Shown in pieces: positions 51,463 through 60,219 of a stretch of DNA of 64,000 nt. The notes below the pieces were generated by a model. That model had not been told where the DNA came from and ran no database searches. It saw nothing but the letters and a program-made list of their open reading frames with translations. This DNA comes from Gammaproteobacteria bacterium (lineage in GTDB: Bacteria; Pseudomonadota; Gammaproteobacteria; Enterobacterales; Psychrobiaceae), in assembly GCA_013214945.1 (NCBI GenBank), contig JABSRT010000002.1:1-64000 (forward strand), written 5' to 3'. The translations under genes were made by a program, and so were the position numbers. Every line of letters begins with the position of its first letter. Position 1 is the stretch's first letter.

Positions 51463-53085
51463 ATGGAACATAAACTACAAGAATTGGCGCAGCGCTTTTT
51501 AGGCCAGTCAATTGCAGGGCATTTCGCCGCTGATAATCAGCGCTTTAACCAATTTAGTATCGACGCTGGTGGCTTGCTGCTCGATTATTCAAAGCAGAAC
51601 CTCAACGCGGAGGTGATATCACAATTAGTTGACTGGGCTAATGAGCGTGGCTTGACGAGCAAAATTAATGCGATGTTTAATGGCGAAAAAATTAATAATA
51701 CTGAAGATCGCGCAGTTTTACATACTATTTTGCGGGCGCCAGCAGCAACTCAACTTGAGGTATTAGGAGGTGAACTCGCTGCTGAAGTACAGCAAACAGA
51801 TCGTAAGATGGCGCAAATCGTTAAGCAGTTATTGGCAGGTGAGCGCTGTGGTTTTAGCGGCAAGGTCTTTACTGATGTGATAGCTGTTGGCATTGGTGGT
51901 TCATATTACGGGCCTAAAGTTTGCCATGAAGCATTAAAGCCCTATCATCAGTCGCAACTTAACGTTCATTACCTAGCTAATGTCGACGGTACGGCAGTCG
52001 CTGGTAAGTTAGCGCAACTTAATCCTGAAACGACCCTAGTGGTGGTTATTTCAAAAACCTTTACCACCCAAGAAACCATGCTTAATGCCAAAGCGTTAAC
52101 AACTTGGCTAAAACAGGCGGGTTGTAATGAGGCACAGTTGGCGTTGCATTTAATTGCAGTGTCGGCAGCGCCGCTTAAGGCGCAAGCGTTTGGCGTGGCG
52201 CCTGACAATATTTTACCGATGTGGGACTGGGTTGGCGGCCGATTCTCGTTATGGTCGGCAGTTGGTTTTCCATTAGCTTGTGCGATAGGTTATGACAATT
52301 TTGAGCAATTGCGTGCCGGTGCTTATGAGATTGACCAGCATTTATTAACCGCGCCGTTAAGCCAAAATATGCCAGTGCTATTGGCGTTAATCGGCATTTG
52401 GAACTGCAGCTTTATGGGGTATAACAGCTTGGCTGTTTTGCCTTATGACCACTTATTGCGTGATTTCCCCGGCTATTTACAGCAAGTCGATATGGAAAGC
52501 AGCGGTAAGCGGGTTGATGTCGACGGTAACGAGATAACGCTGGCGGTTGCCCCTATTGTATTTGGTCAAGAAGGCACCAACGGTCAGCATGCATTTATGC
52601 AGTTAATGCATCAAAGTCATCAAGTGATCCCGGTTGAATTTATGGTGGCGCTGCAGGGGCAAAGTCATTACACCGAGCATCACCAAGTATTGGTCGCCAA
52701 TTGCTTTGCCCAAAGCGAAGCCTTAATGCAAGGTAAAACGGTGAGCCAAGCTTATGCTGAGTGCTTGGCCGAAGGAAAAAGTGAACAGCAGGCGCGTGCA
52801 TTAGCACCACATAAAATGATGCCGGGCAATTCACCCAGCTCGACCCTTGTTTATGAAAAGCTAAGCCCTAAAGTACTGGGCAGTATCATGGCGTTGTATG
52901 AGCACAAGATATTTGTGCAGGGTGCAATGTGGAACCTTAACTCGTTTGATCAGTGGGGCGTTGAATTGGGTAAATGTCTTGGTAATTCAGTGATGGCGGT
53001 CTTTAACGGCGCTACTAACGAGCAGCTTTCAGGCTCGACTCAGGCCTTGATTGAGCGCTTTAAACACGCTGAACTTAAGTCGTAA
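51463..53085 (+). CDS. pgi: Glucose-6-phosphate isomerase
   Basis: Pgi interconverts glucose-6-phosphate and fructose-6-phosphate (540 aa). VIAVGIGGSYYGPKV, the signature WDWVGGRFSLWSAVGFPLA (about residues 257-275), MESSGKRVD, FGQEGTNGQHAFMQL and the C-terminal FDQWGVELGKCLG motif are all present. The ATG at 51463 (MEHKLQ) is preferred to one ten codons earlier because it fits the family length; the ribosome site (GGAA) is weak. With manC and manB it forms a sugar-phosphate block leading to GDP-mannose. Confidence 0.96.
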   Translation: MEHKLQELAQRFLGQSIAGHFAADNQRFNQFSIDAGGLLLDYSKQNLNAEVISQLVDWANERGLTSKINAMFNGEKINNTEDRAVLHTILRAPAATQLEVLGGELAAEVQQTDRKMAQIVKQLLAGERCGFSGKVFTDVIAVGIGGSYYGPKVCHEALKPYHQSQLNVHYLANVDGTAVAGKLAQLNPETTLVVVISKTFTTQETMLNAKALTTWLKQAGCNEAQLALHLIAVSAAPLKAQAFGVAPDNILPMWDWVGGRFSLWSAVGFPLACAIGYDNFEQLRAGAYEIDQHLLTAPLSQNMPVLLALIGIWNCSFMGYNSLAVLPYDHLLRDFPGYLQQVDMESSGKRVDVDGNEITLAVAPIVFGQEGTNGQHAFMQLMHQSHQVIPVEFMVALQGQSHYTEHHQVLVANCFAQSEALMQGKTVSQAYAECLAEGKSEQQARALAPHKMMPGNSPSSTLVYEKLSPKVLGSIMALYEHKIFVQGAMWNLNSFDQWGVELGKCLGNSVMAVFNGATNEQLSGSTQALIERFKHAELKS

Positions 53086-53116
53086 CTATCTTCGTTATCT
53101 CCTAGCTCTGCACTGC

Positions 53117-53152
53117 TCGCCGCGCTAAAATAAGCCTTTTATTGCGCGGCGA
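53117..53152. terminator. GC-rich hairpin between pgi and manC
   Basis: A 9-bp stem TCGCCGCGC/GCGCGGCGA extends inward through TAAAA/TTTTA. No T-run follows. It may end or process the pgi transcript. Confidence 0.45.
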
Positions 53153-53211
53153 TAATATTCCCCTATACTTTTAATCATACCAATCGCATTTTTTATATCA
53201 GGGAGTGATTT

Positions 53212-54642
53212 ATGTTAGTTCCAGTAATTATGGCTGGAGGTTCTGGTACTCGGCTGTGGCCGTTATCACGTCAGCACTTTCCAAAGCAATTCTTACCCTT
53301 AGTCAATGAATCCACCATGCTGCAAACCACCCTAAGTCGTTTAGAAGGTTTACCGATTGAGCGCTCAATTACCATTTGCAATGAGCAGCATCGCTTTATC
53401 GTCGCAGAGCAGTTAAGACGCACCGGTGAGTTAGGCACGATAATTTTGGAGCCGGCAGCTAAAAATACCGCACCGGCGTTGGCACTGGCGGCGTTAAGCG
53501 CTCAAAGCAGCGGCGAAGATCCAGTTTTGTTGGTATTAGCTGCTGACCATGTAATCGAAGATGAAGCGGCGTTTCAGAACGCGGTGAGCCGAGCGCTGGT
53601 ATTTGCCCAGCAAGACAAATTAGTCACCTTTGGCATAGTGCCAGTCGAAGCGCATACCGGTTATGGTTATATCAAACAAGGAAGCAGCCTCGACAATGGC
53701 GCCTATCAAGTTGATAGTTTTATTGAAAAACCCGACGCACAAACAGCGCAACAATATCTCGAGTCTGGGCAGTATCTTTGGAATAGCGGCATGTTTTTAT
53801 TTAAAGCCAGCCGTTATCTCGAAGCCTTGGGGCGTTTCCGTCCCGATATTTTAAGCGCTTGTCAGCAATCTATCGCGACCCTTGAGCCTGATTTAGACTT
53901 TGTGCGGGTCGACCCAATTGCCTTTGCAAAATGTCCTGCCGAATCGATTGATTATGCAGTAATGGAGCCATTAGCATCGCTTGGCGATGATGTGGTGGTA
54001 ATGCCGCTCGATGCCGGCTGGAATGATGTTGGCAGTTGGTCTTCATTGTGGAAATTGGCAGAAAAAGACTCAGCAGGCAATCACTTGCACGGTGATGTTA
54101 TCGCCCACGATACGAATAACAGCTATGTGCGGGCGCAAAATCGCTTAGTGGCGACGATTGGCATCGATAACTTAGTGGTCGTAGATACACCAGACGCGCT
54201 TTTAGTGGCGAGCCTTGATCGGGTGCAAGACGTAAAAATCATTGTTGAGCAATTAAAACAACAGCGCCGCACCGAGGCGACCACGCATCGTGAAGTGTAT
54301 CGGCCGTGGGGAAAATATGACTCGATTGATAGTGGTGAGCGCCATCAAGTGAAACACATTACGGTAAAGCCCGGGGGTAAATTGTCGGTGCAAATGCACC
54401 ATCATCGGGCTGAGCACTGGATTATTGTTAGCGGCACGGCGTTAGTAACCAATGGTGATAACGAAATATTATTAACTGAAAACCAGTCGACCTATATTCC
54501 AATTGGGGTTAAACATGCGCTGGAAAACCCAGGTAAAATTGCGCTAGAGCTAATCGAAGTGCAATCGGGCGCTTATTTAGGCGAAGACGATATAGTGCGT
54601 TTTGAAGATATCTATGGCCGTGTGAACAAGAAAAACCTTTAA
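53212..54642 (+). CDS. manC: Mannose-1-phosphate guanylyltransferase / mannose-6-phosphate isomerase
   Basis: This bifunctional type-II enzyme (476 aa) makes GDP-mannose and interconverts fructose-6-P and mannose-6-P. The nucleotidyltransferase signature [19 protein letters not shown] is at residues 9-27, [14 protein letters not shown] lies in the middle, and the C-terminal cupin-fold isomerase domain has [22 protein letters not shown] site precedes the ATG. manB lies 25 bases downstream. GDP-mannose would serve surface polysaccharide synthesis; no such export cluster is next to it. Confidence 0.96.
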   Translation: MLVPVIMAGGSGTRLWPLSRQHFPKQFLPLVNESTMLQTTLSRLEGLPIERSITICNEQHRFIVAEQLRRTGELGTIILEPAAKNTAPALALAALSAQSSGEDPVLLVLAADHVIEDEAAFQNAVSRALVFAQQDKLVTFGIVPVEAHTGYGYIKQGSSLDNGAYQVDSFIEKPDAQTAQQYLESGQYLWNSGMFLFKASRYLEALGRFRPDILSACQQSIATLEPDLDFVRVDPIAFAKCPAESIDYAVMEPLASLGDDVVVMPLDAGWNDVGSWSSLWKLAEKDSAGNHLHGDVIAHDTNNSYVRAQNRLVATIGIDNLVVVDTPDALLVASLDRVQDVKIIVEQLKQQRRTEATTHREVYRPWGKYDSIDSGERHQVKHITVKPGGKLSVQMHHHRAEHWIIVSGTALVTNGDNEILLTENQSTYIPIGVKHALENPGKIALELIEVQSGAYLGEDDIVRFEDIYGRVNKKNL

Positions 54643-54667
54643 TCACTTAACATCGCAGGAGGCGATA

Positions 54668-56035
54668 ATGACCACCGAACTAAGCTGTTTTAAAGCCTAT
54701 GATATTCGCGGTAAGTTAGGCAGTGAGCTTAACGAAGATATCGCGTATCGGATTGGCCGCGCCTATGGTCAGTTTCTTAACCCGACCACGGTAGTTGTTG
54801 GTGGTGACATTCGGCTAAGTTCAGATGCATTAAAGCAGGCACTGGCTAATGGTTTGTTAGACTCAGGGGTCGACGTGATAGATCTTGGCATGACCGGGAC
54901 CGAAGAAATTTATTTTGCGACCCAAAATTTAGCAGTCGATGGTGGCATTGAAGTCACAGCCAGTCATAACCCGCGTGACTATAATGGCATGAAATTAGTG
55001 CGTGATAACGGCAAACCTATTAGTGGCGATAGCGGCTTGAACGAGATAAAGCAGCTGGTGGCACTTAATCAGTTTACCCCAGTGACTAAGCGTGGTCGCT
55101 TAAGCCGTGGTGACAACCTAGCACCTTATATTGATCACTTAATGAGTTATATTAAGCCGCAAAATATTCGACGCTTAAAATTAGTGGTTAATGCGGGCAA
55201 TGGCGCGGCGGGCCATGTAATTGATGCAATTGAAGCACAGTTTAAACAGCTTGGCATTGAGGTTGAATTTATTAAGGTTCATCACCAGCCCGATGGTCAT
55301 TTCCCCAACGGTATTCCCAACCCCTTGTTAATTGAAAATCGCGCAGCCACTAGCGAGGCAGTGATTAAACATGGTGCCGACATGGGCATTGCGTGGGATG
55401 GCGATTTTGACCGTTGTTTTTTGTTTGACGAGCAAGGGCAGTTTATTGAAGGGTATTATATTGTTGGTTTGTTGGGAGAAGCGTTTTTGAGCCACAATGG
55501 CGGCGCTAAAATTATTCATGATCCACGGCTCACCTGGAACACGATAGACTTAGTTGAACAGGCGGGCGGTCAGGCGATTATTTGTAAAACGGGTCATGCC
55601 TTTATTAAAGAGCGGATGCGCCAAGAAGATGCGGTCTATGGCGGTGAAATGAGTGCCCATCATTATTTTCGCGATTTCGGTTATTGCGATTCAGGCATGA
55701 TCCCTTGGTTGTTAATTACTGAAATGTTGTCGCTAAAAAATCAATCGCTATCGCAATTAGTGGCGCAGCGCATTGCGTTGTTTCCGGCGTCGGGAGAAAT
55801 TAATAGCACCTTGGCCGAGCCGCAGGTTGCGATTGCTCGAGTTAAAGCACGGTTTGATGCAGGAGCCGTCAAGGTTGAACACATTGACGGCTTGAGCATT
55901 GAACATCTAAATTGGCGCTTTAATTTACGCAGCTCCAATACCGAACCTGTGGTGCGGCTTAATGTTGAATCGCGCGGCGATGTCGCATTGATGCAACAAA
56001 AGACCCGCGAAATTTTAGCGTTGTTAACGAATTAG
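54668..56035 (+). CDS. manB: Phosphomannomutase
   Basis: This 455-aa alpha-D-phosphohexomutase interconverts mannose-6-P and mannose-1-P. The catalytic phosphoserine motif [13 protein letters not shown] (about residues 97-109), the Mg-binding DGDFDRC (about 241-247), the sugar loop [18 protein letters not shown] and the phosphate loop [12 protein letters not shown] are all complete. AGGAGG lies just before the ATG. Operon with manC. The stop abuts that of the convergent EamA gene. Confidence 0.96.
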   Translation: MTTELSCFKAYDIRGKLGSELNEDIAYRIGRAYGQFLNPTTVVVGGDIRLSSDALKQALANGLLDSGVDVIDLGMTGTEEIYFATQNLAVDGGIEVTASHNPRDYNGMKLVRDNGKPISGDSGLNEIKQLVALNQFTPVTKRGRLSRGDNLAPYIDHLMSYIKPQNIRRLKLVVNAGNGAAGHVIDAIEAQFKQLGIEVEFIKVHHQPDGHFPNGIPNPLLIENRAATSEAVIKHGADMGIAWDGDFDRCFLFDEQGQFIEGYYIVGLLGEAFLSHNGGAKIIHDPRLTWNTIDLVEQAGGQAIICKTGHAFIKERMRQEDAVYGGEMSAHHYFRDFGYCDSGMIPWLLITEMLSLKNQSLSQLVAQRIALFPASGEINSTLAEPQVAIARVKARFDAGAVKVEHIDGLSIEHLNWRFNLRSSNTEPVVRLNVESRGDVALMQQKTREILALLTN

Positions 56036-56935
56036 TCAGTCGCTAGTTTGGCGCTGTTGCCGTTTTTTGTTATTAAAGAACATTGCGATGGTACCAGCGC
56101 TAACAATGATTGCGGCGCCCGCATACCATTGGTTAGTCGGGTATTCTTGCCACCAAATAGCACCAACTAATGCGGCGAACAAAATTGAACTGTAACTTAA
56201 TAAGCCGATAGTCGTTGCTGGTGCGATAGTAAATGCCTTAGTTAGCATCAATTGTGCCGCGACCGCGCCAAACCCTAAGACCAATAACAGCCCTAAACTG
56301 GCTAAGCTAATCGGTTGCCACGCCAGTGGTAATAACAAGCCGCTGATAATAAATGACAAAAATGAGAAGTAGAATACGATACGTTGACTCGACTCAGTGG
56401 CGGTCATTTTACTTATAGTCGCTTTAGATACCGCCACTAACATTGCGCCGATAATAATCATCACAACTAATCCAGTACTAATGCCCGCATTAGCGCCTTG
56501 CTCATTACTTTTGGCGTACAAACATAATAAAACCCCGACAAACCCTAAGATAACCGAACAGATCCCCGCTTTGCTTTGCGGCTGCTTTAACCACAGGGCG
56601 GCCAACACCGGAATAAAAAAGGGTGCCAGCATTAGCACCATCGCGGCGTTGACTAAATCGGTATGAGTGATGGCATAAAAGTAGATAAACATCGCACTTA
56701 ATCCGGCAGTGGCCCTGAGCAGGTGCAGTTGTATTTTTTCGGTGCGCACTGCGCTGAGTCTTTTTCTAAACAACCATGGTAATAGCGGCAGCAGTGAAAA
56801 TAAATTGCGAAAGAAGATCATTTGAATTTGGCTGACCTCGGCACTGAGATATTTCACGAGTGCACTCAGGCCTGCAAAGATCATTTCTGAGGCTAGCACT
56901 AATATTACGCCGTATAACAGGTGGATTTGTCGCAT
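56036..56935 (-). CDS. EamA/DMT-family membrane transporter
   Basis: This is a drug/metabolite transporter superfamily protein (299 aa) with ten predicted helices in two EamA repeats (SALVKYLSAEVSQIQMIFFRN in the first half; ITHTDLVNAAMVLMLAPFFIP). It is probably a small-molecule exporter in the inner membrane. The C-terminus is short and basic (NNKKRQQRQ), as usual for the positive-inside rule. It is convergent with manB and divergent from ubiF. The substrate is unknown. Confidence 0.88.
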   Translation of the reverse strand: MRQIHLLYGVILVLASEMIFAGLSALVKYLSAEVSQIQMIFFRNLFSLLPLLPWLFRKRLSAVRTEKIQLHLLRATAGLSAMFIYFYAITHTDLVNAAMVLMLAPFFIPVLAALWLKQPQSKAGICSVILGFVGVLLCLYAKSNEQGANAGISTGLVVMIIIGAMLVAVSKATISKMTATESSQRIVFYFSFLSFIISGLLLPLAWQPISLASLGLLLVLGFGAVAAQLMLTKAFTIAPATTIGLLSYSSILFAALVGAIWWQEYPTNQWYAGAAIIVSAGTIAMFFNNKKRQQRQTSD

Positions 56936-57038
56936 CTGGATTCTTTTGGATTGATGAAGGCGTTATTATCTAATATCAATGGCTATCTCGCTAGAGTGTG
57001 CATAAAATATGTCGAGAAATTATTGAAGCGGAAATGAG

Positions 57039-58205
57039 ATGCAACAGTTTGATATTGTCATTGTCGGTGGTGGCATGGTCGGTGGCGCGCTAGCGTGTGC
57101 ATTAGCCCCTTTAGGGTTAACGATTGCGCTGGTGGAACAACACACCCCAACTCCTTACCAAAAAGAACAGCCGATGGATCTGCGGGTTTCGGCGATAAGC
57201 GCAGCTTCAGAACAGTTACTGACTCAAGTGGGTGCTTGGCAACATCTTAGCGAGATGCGCACTTGCCCTTACCGTTTTTTAGAAACGTGGGAAACAGACA
57301 ATAGTCATTTGCTGTTTGACAGTGCCACGATGTCGCGTGACCATTTAGGTCACATTATTGAAAACAGATTAATTCAATTGGCCTTATGGCAACAGCTAGC
57401 AACCTTTGACAATGTGACTATCTTAGCTGGGCAGACAATTACTGATATTGAGCCGTGCAGCGATGGTTATGCGTTAACGATTGGCGAGCAGCAGCTCAGT
57501 TGCAACTTGTTGGTTGGCGCTGATGGCGCCAATTCGTTAGTACGTCAAAAGGCTAATATCGGCATAACAGCATGGGATTACCGCCAACATGCGATGTTAA
57601 TCAATATTACAACGGCATGTGAGCAGCAAGATATTACGTGGCAGCAATTCACAACTAATGGCCCGCGTGCCTTATTGCCTTTAGCTGGCAATAAAGCCTC
57701 ATTAGTGTGGTATGACAGTCCTGCGACGATCAGGCGTTTATCAGCTTTACCATTGATCCAGCTTAAGCAGAAAATCATTAATGAGTTTCCAGATCGGTTG
57801 GGACAATTTGACGTTGATGATCGCGGCTCGTTCCCGTTAACCCGTCGTCATGCACATACTTACTATAAAGATAACTTAGTCTTGTTGGGGGATGCCGCTC
57901 ATACGATTAATCCGTTGGCCGGGCAGGGTGTCAACTTAGGCTTTAAGGATGTCATCAAATTAAGTGAGCTAATTCATCACGCTCATAGCCAAGGTAAATG
58001 CTGGTGGCATGTCGATACACTAAATGCATATCAAAAATCGCGTAAGCCAGACAATTTGTTGATGCAAAGCGCGATGGATGTATTTTATTTAACCTTTAGC
58101 AATCACCGTGGCCCAATTAAGTTACTGCGTAATACTGCTCTTAAGCTGGCTCAGCAGTCACACTGGGGTAAAAAACAGGTAATGAAGTACGCAATGGGCC
58201 TATAA
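57039..58205 (+). CDS. ubiF: Ubiquinone hydroxylase UbiF (2-octaprenyl-3-methyl-6-methoxybenzoquinol hydroxylase)
   Basis: This FAD-dependent monooxygenase (388 aa) introduces the C6 hydroxyl in aerobic ubiquinone synthesis. The GxGxxG FAD motif IVGGGMVGGALACALAP is at the N-terminus. The segments RVSAISAASEQLL and CPYRFLETWETDN match E. coli UbiF better than UbiH. The second FAD motif LLGDAAHTINPLAGQGVNLG is at about residues 283-302. It is monocistronic, with the tRNA cluster next on the same strand. Confidence 0.9.
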   Translation: MQQFDIVIVGGGMVGGALACALAPLGLTIALVEQHTPTPYQKEQPMDLRVSAISAASEQLLTQVGAWQHLSEMRTCPYRFLETWETDNSHLLFDSATMSRDHLGHIIENRLIQLALWQQLATFDNVTILAGQTITDIEPCSDGYALTIGEQQLSCNLLVGADGANSLVRQKANIGITAWDYRQHAMLINITTACEQQDITWQQFTTNGPRALLPLAGNKASLVWYDSPATIRRLSALPLIQLKQKIINEFPDRLGQFDVDDRGSFPLTRRHAHTYYKDNLVLLGDAAHTINPLAGQGVNLGFKDVIKLSELIHHAHSQGKCWWHVDTLNAYQKSRKPDNLLMQSAMDVFYLTFSNHRGPIKLLRNTALKLAQQSHWGKKQVMKYAMGL

Positions 58206-58291
58206 TTGCTTTGTTATGGCACGTTTTATGTGCGTTATGTCTACAAAATGGACAGACGGTAACAAAGTCGATAAAAAGCGAAAAAAAACTA

Positions 58292-58320
58292 TTGACGGTT
58301 GCGTGCTTCATCCGCATAAT
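58292..58320 (+). promoter_or_regulatory. Sigma-70 promoter of the tRNA cluster
   Basis: TTGACG (58292-58297) and CATAAT (58315-58320) are separated by 17 bases and followed by a GC-rich ACGCCGC discriminator, typical of stable-RNA promoters. They lie about 70 bases before tRNA-Leu. Confidence 0.8.
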
Positions 58321-58390
58321 ACGCCGCACTTAAAGAGAACGGCGCAGCGATGTGGTCTTTGACCTGTTGAGCTCTATCTTGAAGTATTGT

Positions 58391-58475
58391 GCGGGGGTGG
58401 CGGAATTGGTAGACGCGCTAGATTTAGGTTCTAGTATCCTAGGGTGTGAGAGTTCAAGTCTCTCTTCCCGCACCA
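58391..58475 (+). tRNA. tRNA-Leu (anticodon TAG)
   Basis: This 85-nt tRNA with long variable arm has a complete cloverleaf, GCGGGGG/TCCCGC acceptor, anticodon loop TTTAGGT in stem CTAGA/TCTAG and encoded CCA. Confidence 0.96.
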
Positions 58476-58522
58476 TTTATTTATTCAAGGTTTACTTTGA
58501 ATAAGTAGATAAACATTTTAGT

Positions 58523-58597
58523 TGGGATATAGCCAAGCGGTAAGGCAGCGGGTTTTGATCCCGTCATTCCAAGGTTCAAATCCTTGTATCCCAGCCA
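58523..58597 (+). tRNA. tRNA-Gln (anticodon TTG), copy 1
   Basis: This 75-nt tRNA has TGGGATA acceptor start, anticodon loop TTTTGAT in stem GCGGG/CCCGT and encoded CCA. Confidence 0.96.
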
Positions 58598-58672
58598 CTT
58601 TTTTAAAGTGGAGTTAACCTCGGTTAACATTAGAATGACGACAGCGTGAACGGCTGTAAAACGTTTAGTGAT

Positions 58673-58749
58673 GGCTACGTAGCTCAGCTGGTTAGAGCAC
58701 ATCACTCATAATGATGGGGTCACAGGTTCGAATCCCGTCGTAGCCACCA
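58673..58749 (+). tRNA. tRNA-Met, elongator (anticodon CAT)
   Basis: This 77-nt tRNA has GGCTACG/CGTAGCC acceptor, anticodon loop CTCATAA in stem CATCA/TGATG and encoded CCA. The initiator features (three G-C pairs and a mismatched first pair) are absent. Confidence 0.95.
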
Positions 58750-58796
58750 TATTTCTTTTATGTTATCTCAACGTATTAGAAATGAATAAGTTTAGT

Positions 58797-58871
58797 TGGG
58801 ATATAGCCAAGCGGTAAGGCAGCGGGTTTTGATCCCGTCATTCCAAGGTTCAAATCCTTGTATCCCAGCCA
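58797..58871 (+). tRNA. tRNA-Gln (anticodon TTG), copy 2
   Basis: This gene is identical to copy 1 over all 75 nt and is flanked by a similar upstream sequence, which points to recent duplication. Confidence 0.96.
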
Positions 58872-58950
58872 ACTATTCTTCTCGTTAAAAGCGAGTGATG
58901 TTATAAGAAATTCACCCTTTTTATAATGTTAAGCAGTAAAACTTTGTTAT

Positions 58951-59035
58951 GCGGGGGTGGCGGAATTGGTAGACGCGCTAGATTTAGGTTCTAGTATCGC
59001 AAGGTGTGAGAGTTCAAGTCTCTCTTCCCGCACCA
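58951..59035 (+). tRNA. tRNA-Leu (anticodon TAG), copy 2
   Basis: This gene is identical to the first tRNA-Leu except at the variable arm (CGCAAG in place of CCTAGG). It has encoded CCA and is followed by a terminator. Confidence 0.96.
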
Positions 59036-59063
59036 TTTATTAAAAAAGAACGAACTAAAAGAC

Positions 59064-59088
59064 AGTCGCTTAATTGCGATTTTTTTTG
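59064..59088 (+). terminator. Terminator after tRNA-Leu copy 2
   Basis: The stem AGTCGC/GCGATT with a 6-nt loop is followed by eight T. Confidence 0.75.
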
Positions 59089-59186
59089 GTCTATAGAAAA
59101 GTAACTTTCTCAAGTAGCTTAAGTAAAGAAAGGCGAAACGAAGTTTTGCGAACACCCTCAAGTGATCGTAAATGCTACCGCGACGC

Positions 59187-59287
59187 GTGAGAGTTCAAGT
59201 CTCTCTTCCCGCACCATTTATTACAAAAGTACGAACTAAAAGACAGTCGCTTAAATGCGATTTTTTTTGGTCTGTAGAAAAGTAACT
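59187..59287 (+). repeat. Tandem duplicate of the tRNA-Leu 3' end and its terminator
   Basis: The first 30 bases (59187-59216) are identical to the T-arm and 3' acceptor strand of tRNA-Leu, including CCA. The following 70 bases repeat the downstream region 59036-59106 with a few changes. The 5' two thirds of the tRNA are missing, so this is a fragment, not a gene. The repeat distance is 181 bp. Confidence 0.9.
59245..59268 (+). terminator. Duplicate terminator
   Basis: The stem AGTCGC/GCGATT with TTAAAT loop and eight T is a second copy of the terminator at 59064-59088. Confidence 0.75.
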
Positions 59288-59416
59288 AATACGGTTGATA
59301 TGTTATACAAGGCTCCTTTGTGAAGACTAAGCCGTGCTTAGGAATATGCTACTATTCGTCTATCGACAGCTAATCTAAGATTAAGTATGCAGGACGCCAA
59401 GAAAACAGGGGCCAAG

Positions 59417-59929
59417 ATGAGCGATATTTTACCAAGTGATAATCAGGCGCTCGAGATCCCTCAAAGACAGGCAAGATGGTTGCTATTTTTATTATTGCTA
59501 GCGAGTGTCTTTTTTGCATTCGGCATATTCTTGCCGATGATCTCTATTACTAAATTTATGATAATCAGTAATGATTTTTCTATCATATCGGCAATACTCG
59601 AGCTGTGGCGAAATGGTCAAATACTGTTATTTATTGCAGTTGCTGGGTTTAGCGTGGTGCTGCCAATAATGAAAATTATGGTGCTGTTTAAATTACTCTC
59701 GATAAAATTAACCAACAACCTCAAAACACAACGTTACCTCCACTTAATGCATGAATACGGCCGTTGGGCGATGTTAGATGTCATGGTGGTGGCGGTTTTA
59801 ATTGTGACTGTAAAACTTGGGCCTATTGTTAGTATAAAAGTACATTCTGGCTTGTTTGTGTTTGGCGCCGCCGTTTTATTAATAATGCTAATTACCCAAA
59901 AAGTAGTGGCCCTAACAAAGCAGCGATAG
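59417..59929 (+). CDS. PqiA-like membrane protein
   Basis: This 170-aa integral membrane protein with four predicted helices resembles the paraquat-inducible protein A family. The first helix carries FGIFLPMISITKF, and LPIMKIMVLFKLLSIKL and YGRWAMLDVMVVAVLIVTVKLGP are the family-typical central segments (WAMLDVMVV is the best motif). It has one PqiA unit only, without the N-terminal zinc ribbon. The ATG at 59417 has a GGGG site, which favours it over 59387. It lies between the tRNA cluster and purH. The function is unknown; a role in envelope lipid transport is known only for the larger PqiAB systems. Confidence 0.75.
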   Translation: MSDILPSDNQALEIPQRQARWLLFLLLLASVFFAFGIFLPMISITKFMIISNDFSIISAILELWRNGQILLFIAVAGFSVVLPIMKIMVLFKLLSIKLTNNLKTQRYLHLMHEYGRWAMLDVMVVAVLIVTVKLGPIVSIKVHSGLFVFGAAVLLIMLITQKVVALTKQR

Positions 59930-60219
59930 CCGTGACCATTGAAAATGCTGCAACGGTGCTATCAGTCACGCAACGCAGCAATAATCTAGGCTCCTAATTT
60001 TTAGGTTAATTATCCTCAAATAAATTTATTCTTAAATTAATGGTAATTATTTGCCACTTAGATCACATTTTCTTGTAAAATGTCGGCCTTAAATTTGAGT
60101 TACATCACAATCAAAATACTTAATGAGATGGAACGGCTGCTTGCATCCGGTTTAACTCGAGATTTTACTCTTTAAACTATTTTAATTATTACTCTTTAAC
60201 TATGAGGCTTTTGCATAAT
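59930..60219. promoter_or_regulatory. Upstream region of purH
   Basis: No gene is seen here. The gap is AT-rich. A purine-repressor palindrome was looked for and not clearly found. TGAGG lies 14 bases before the chosen ATG, a loose ribosome site. Confidence 0.4.

Noticed and set aside
58481-58705. Minus-strand reading frame across the tRNA genes
   Set aside because: It overlaps tRNA-Gln and tRNA-Met on the opposite strand and shows no protein-like features.
59187-59216. A third functional tRNA-Leu
   Set aside because: Only the T-arm and 3' acceptor strand are present. The 5' acceptor, D-arm and anticodon arm are missing.
58391-59290. Genomic island or prophage integrated at the tRNA cluster
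   Set aside because: No integrase or foreign gene is present. The duplicated 3' tRNA end is followed directly by a PqiA-like gene and purH.
59930-60219. PurR operator before purH
   Set aside because: Only a weak resemblance (GCTTGCATCCGGTTT) was found, with too many mismatches to the palindrome to call it.
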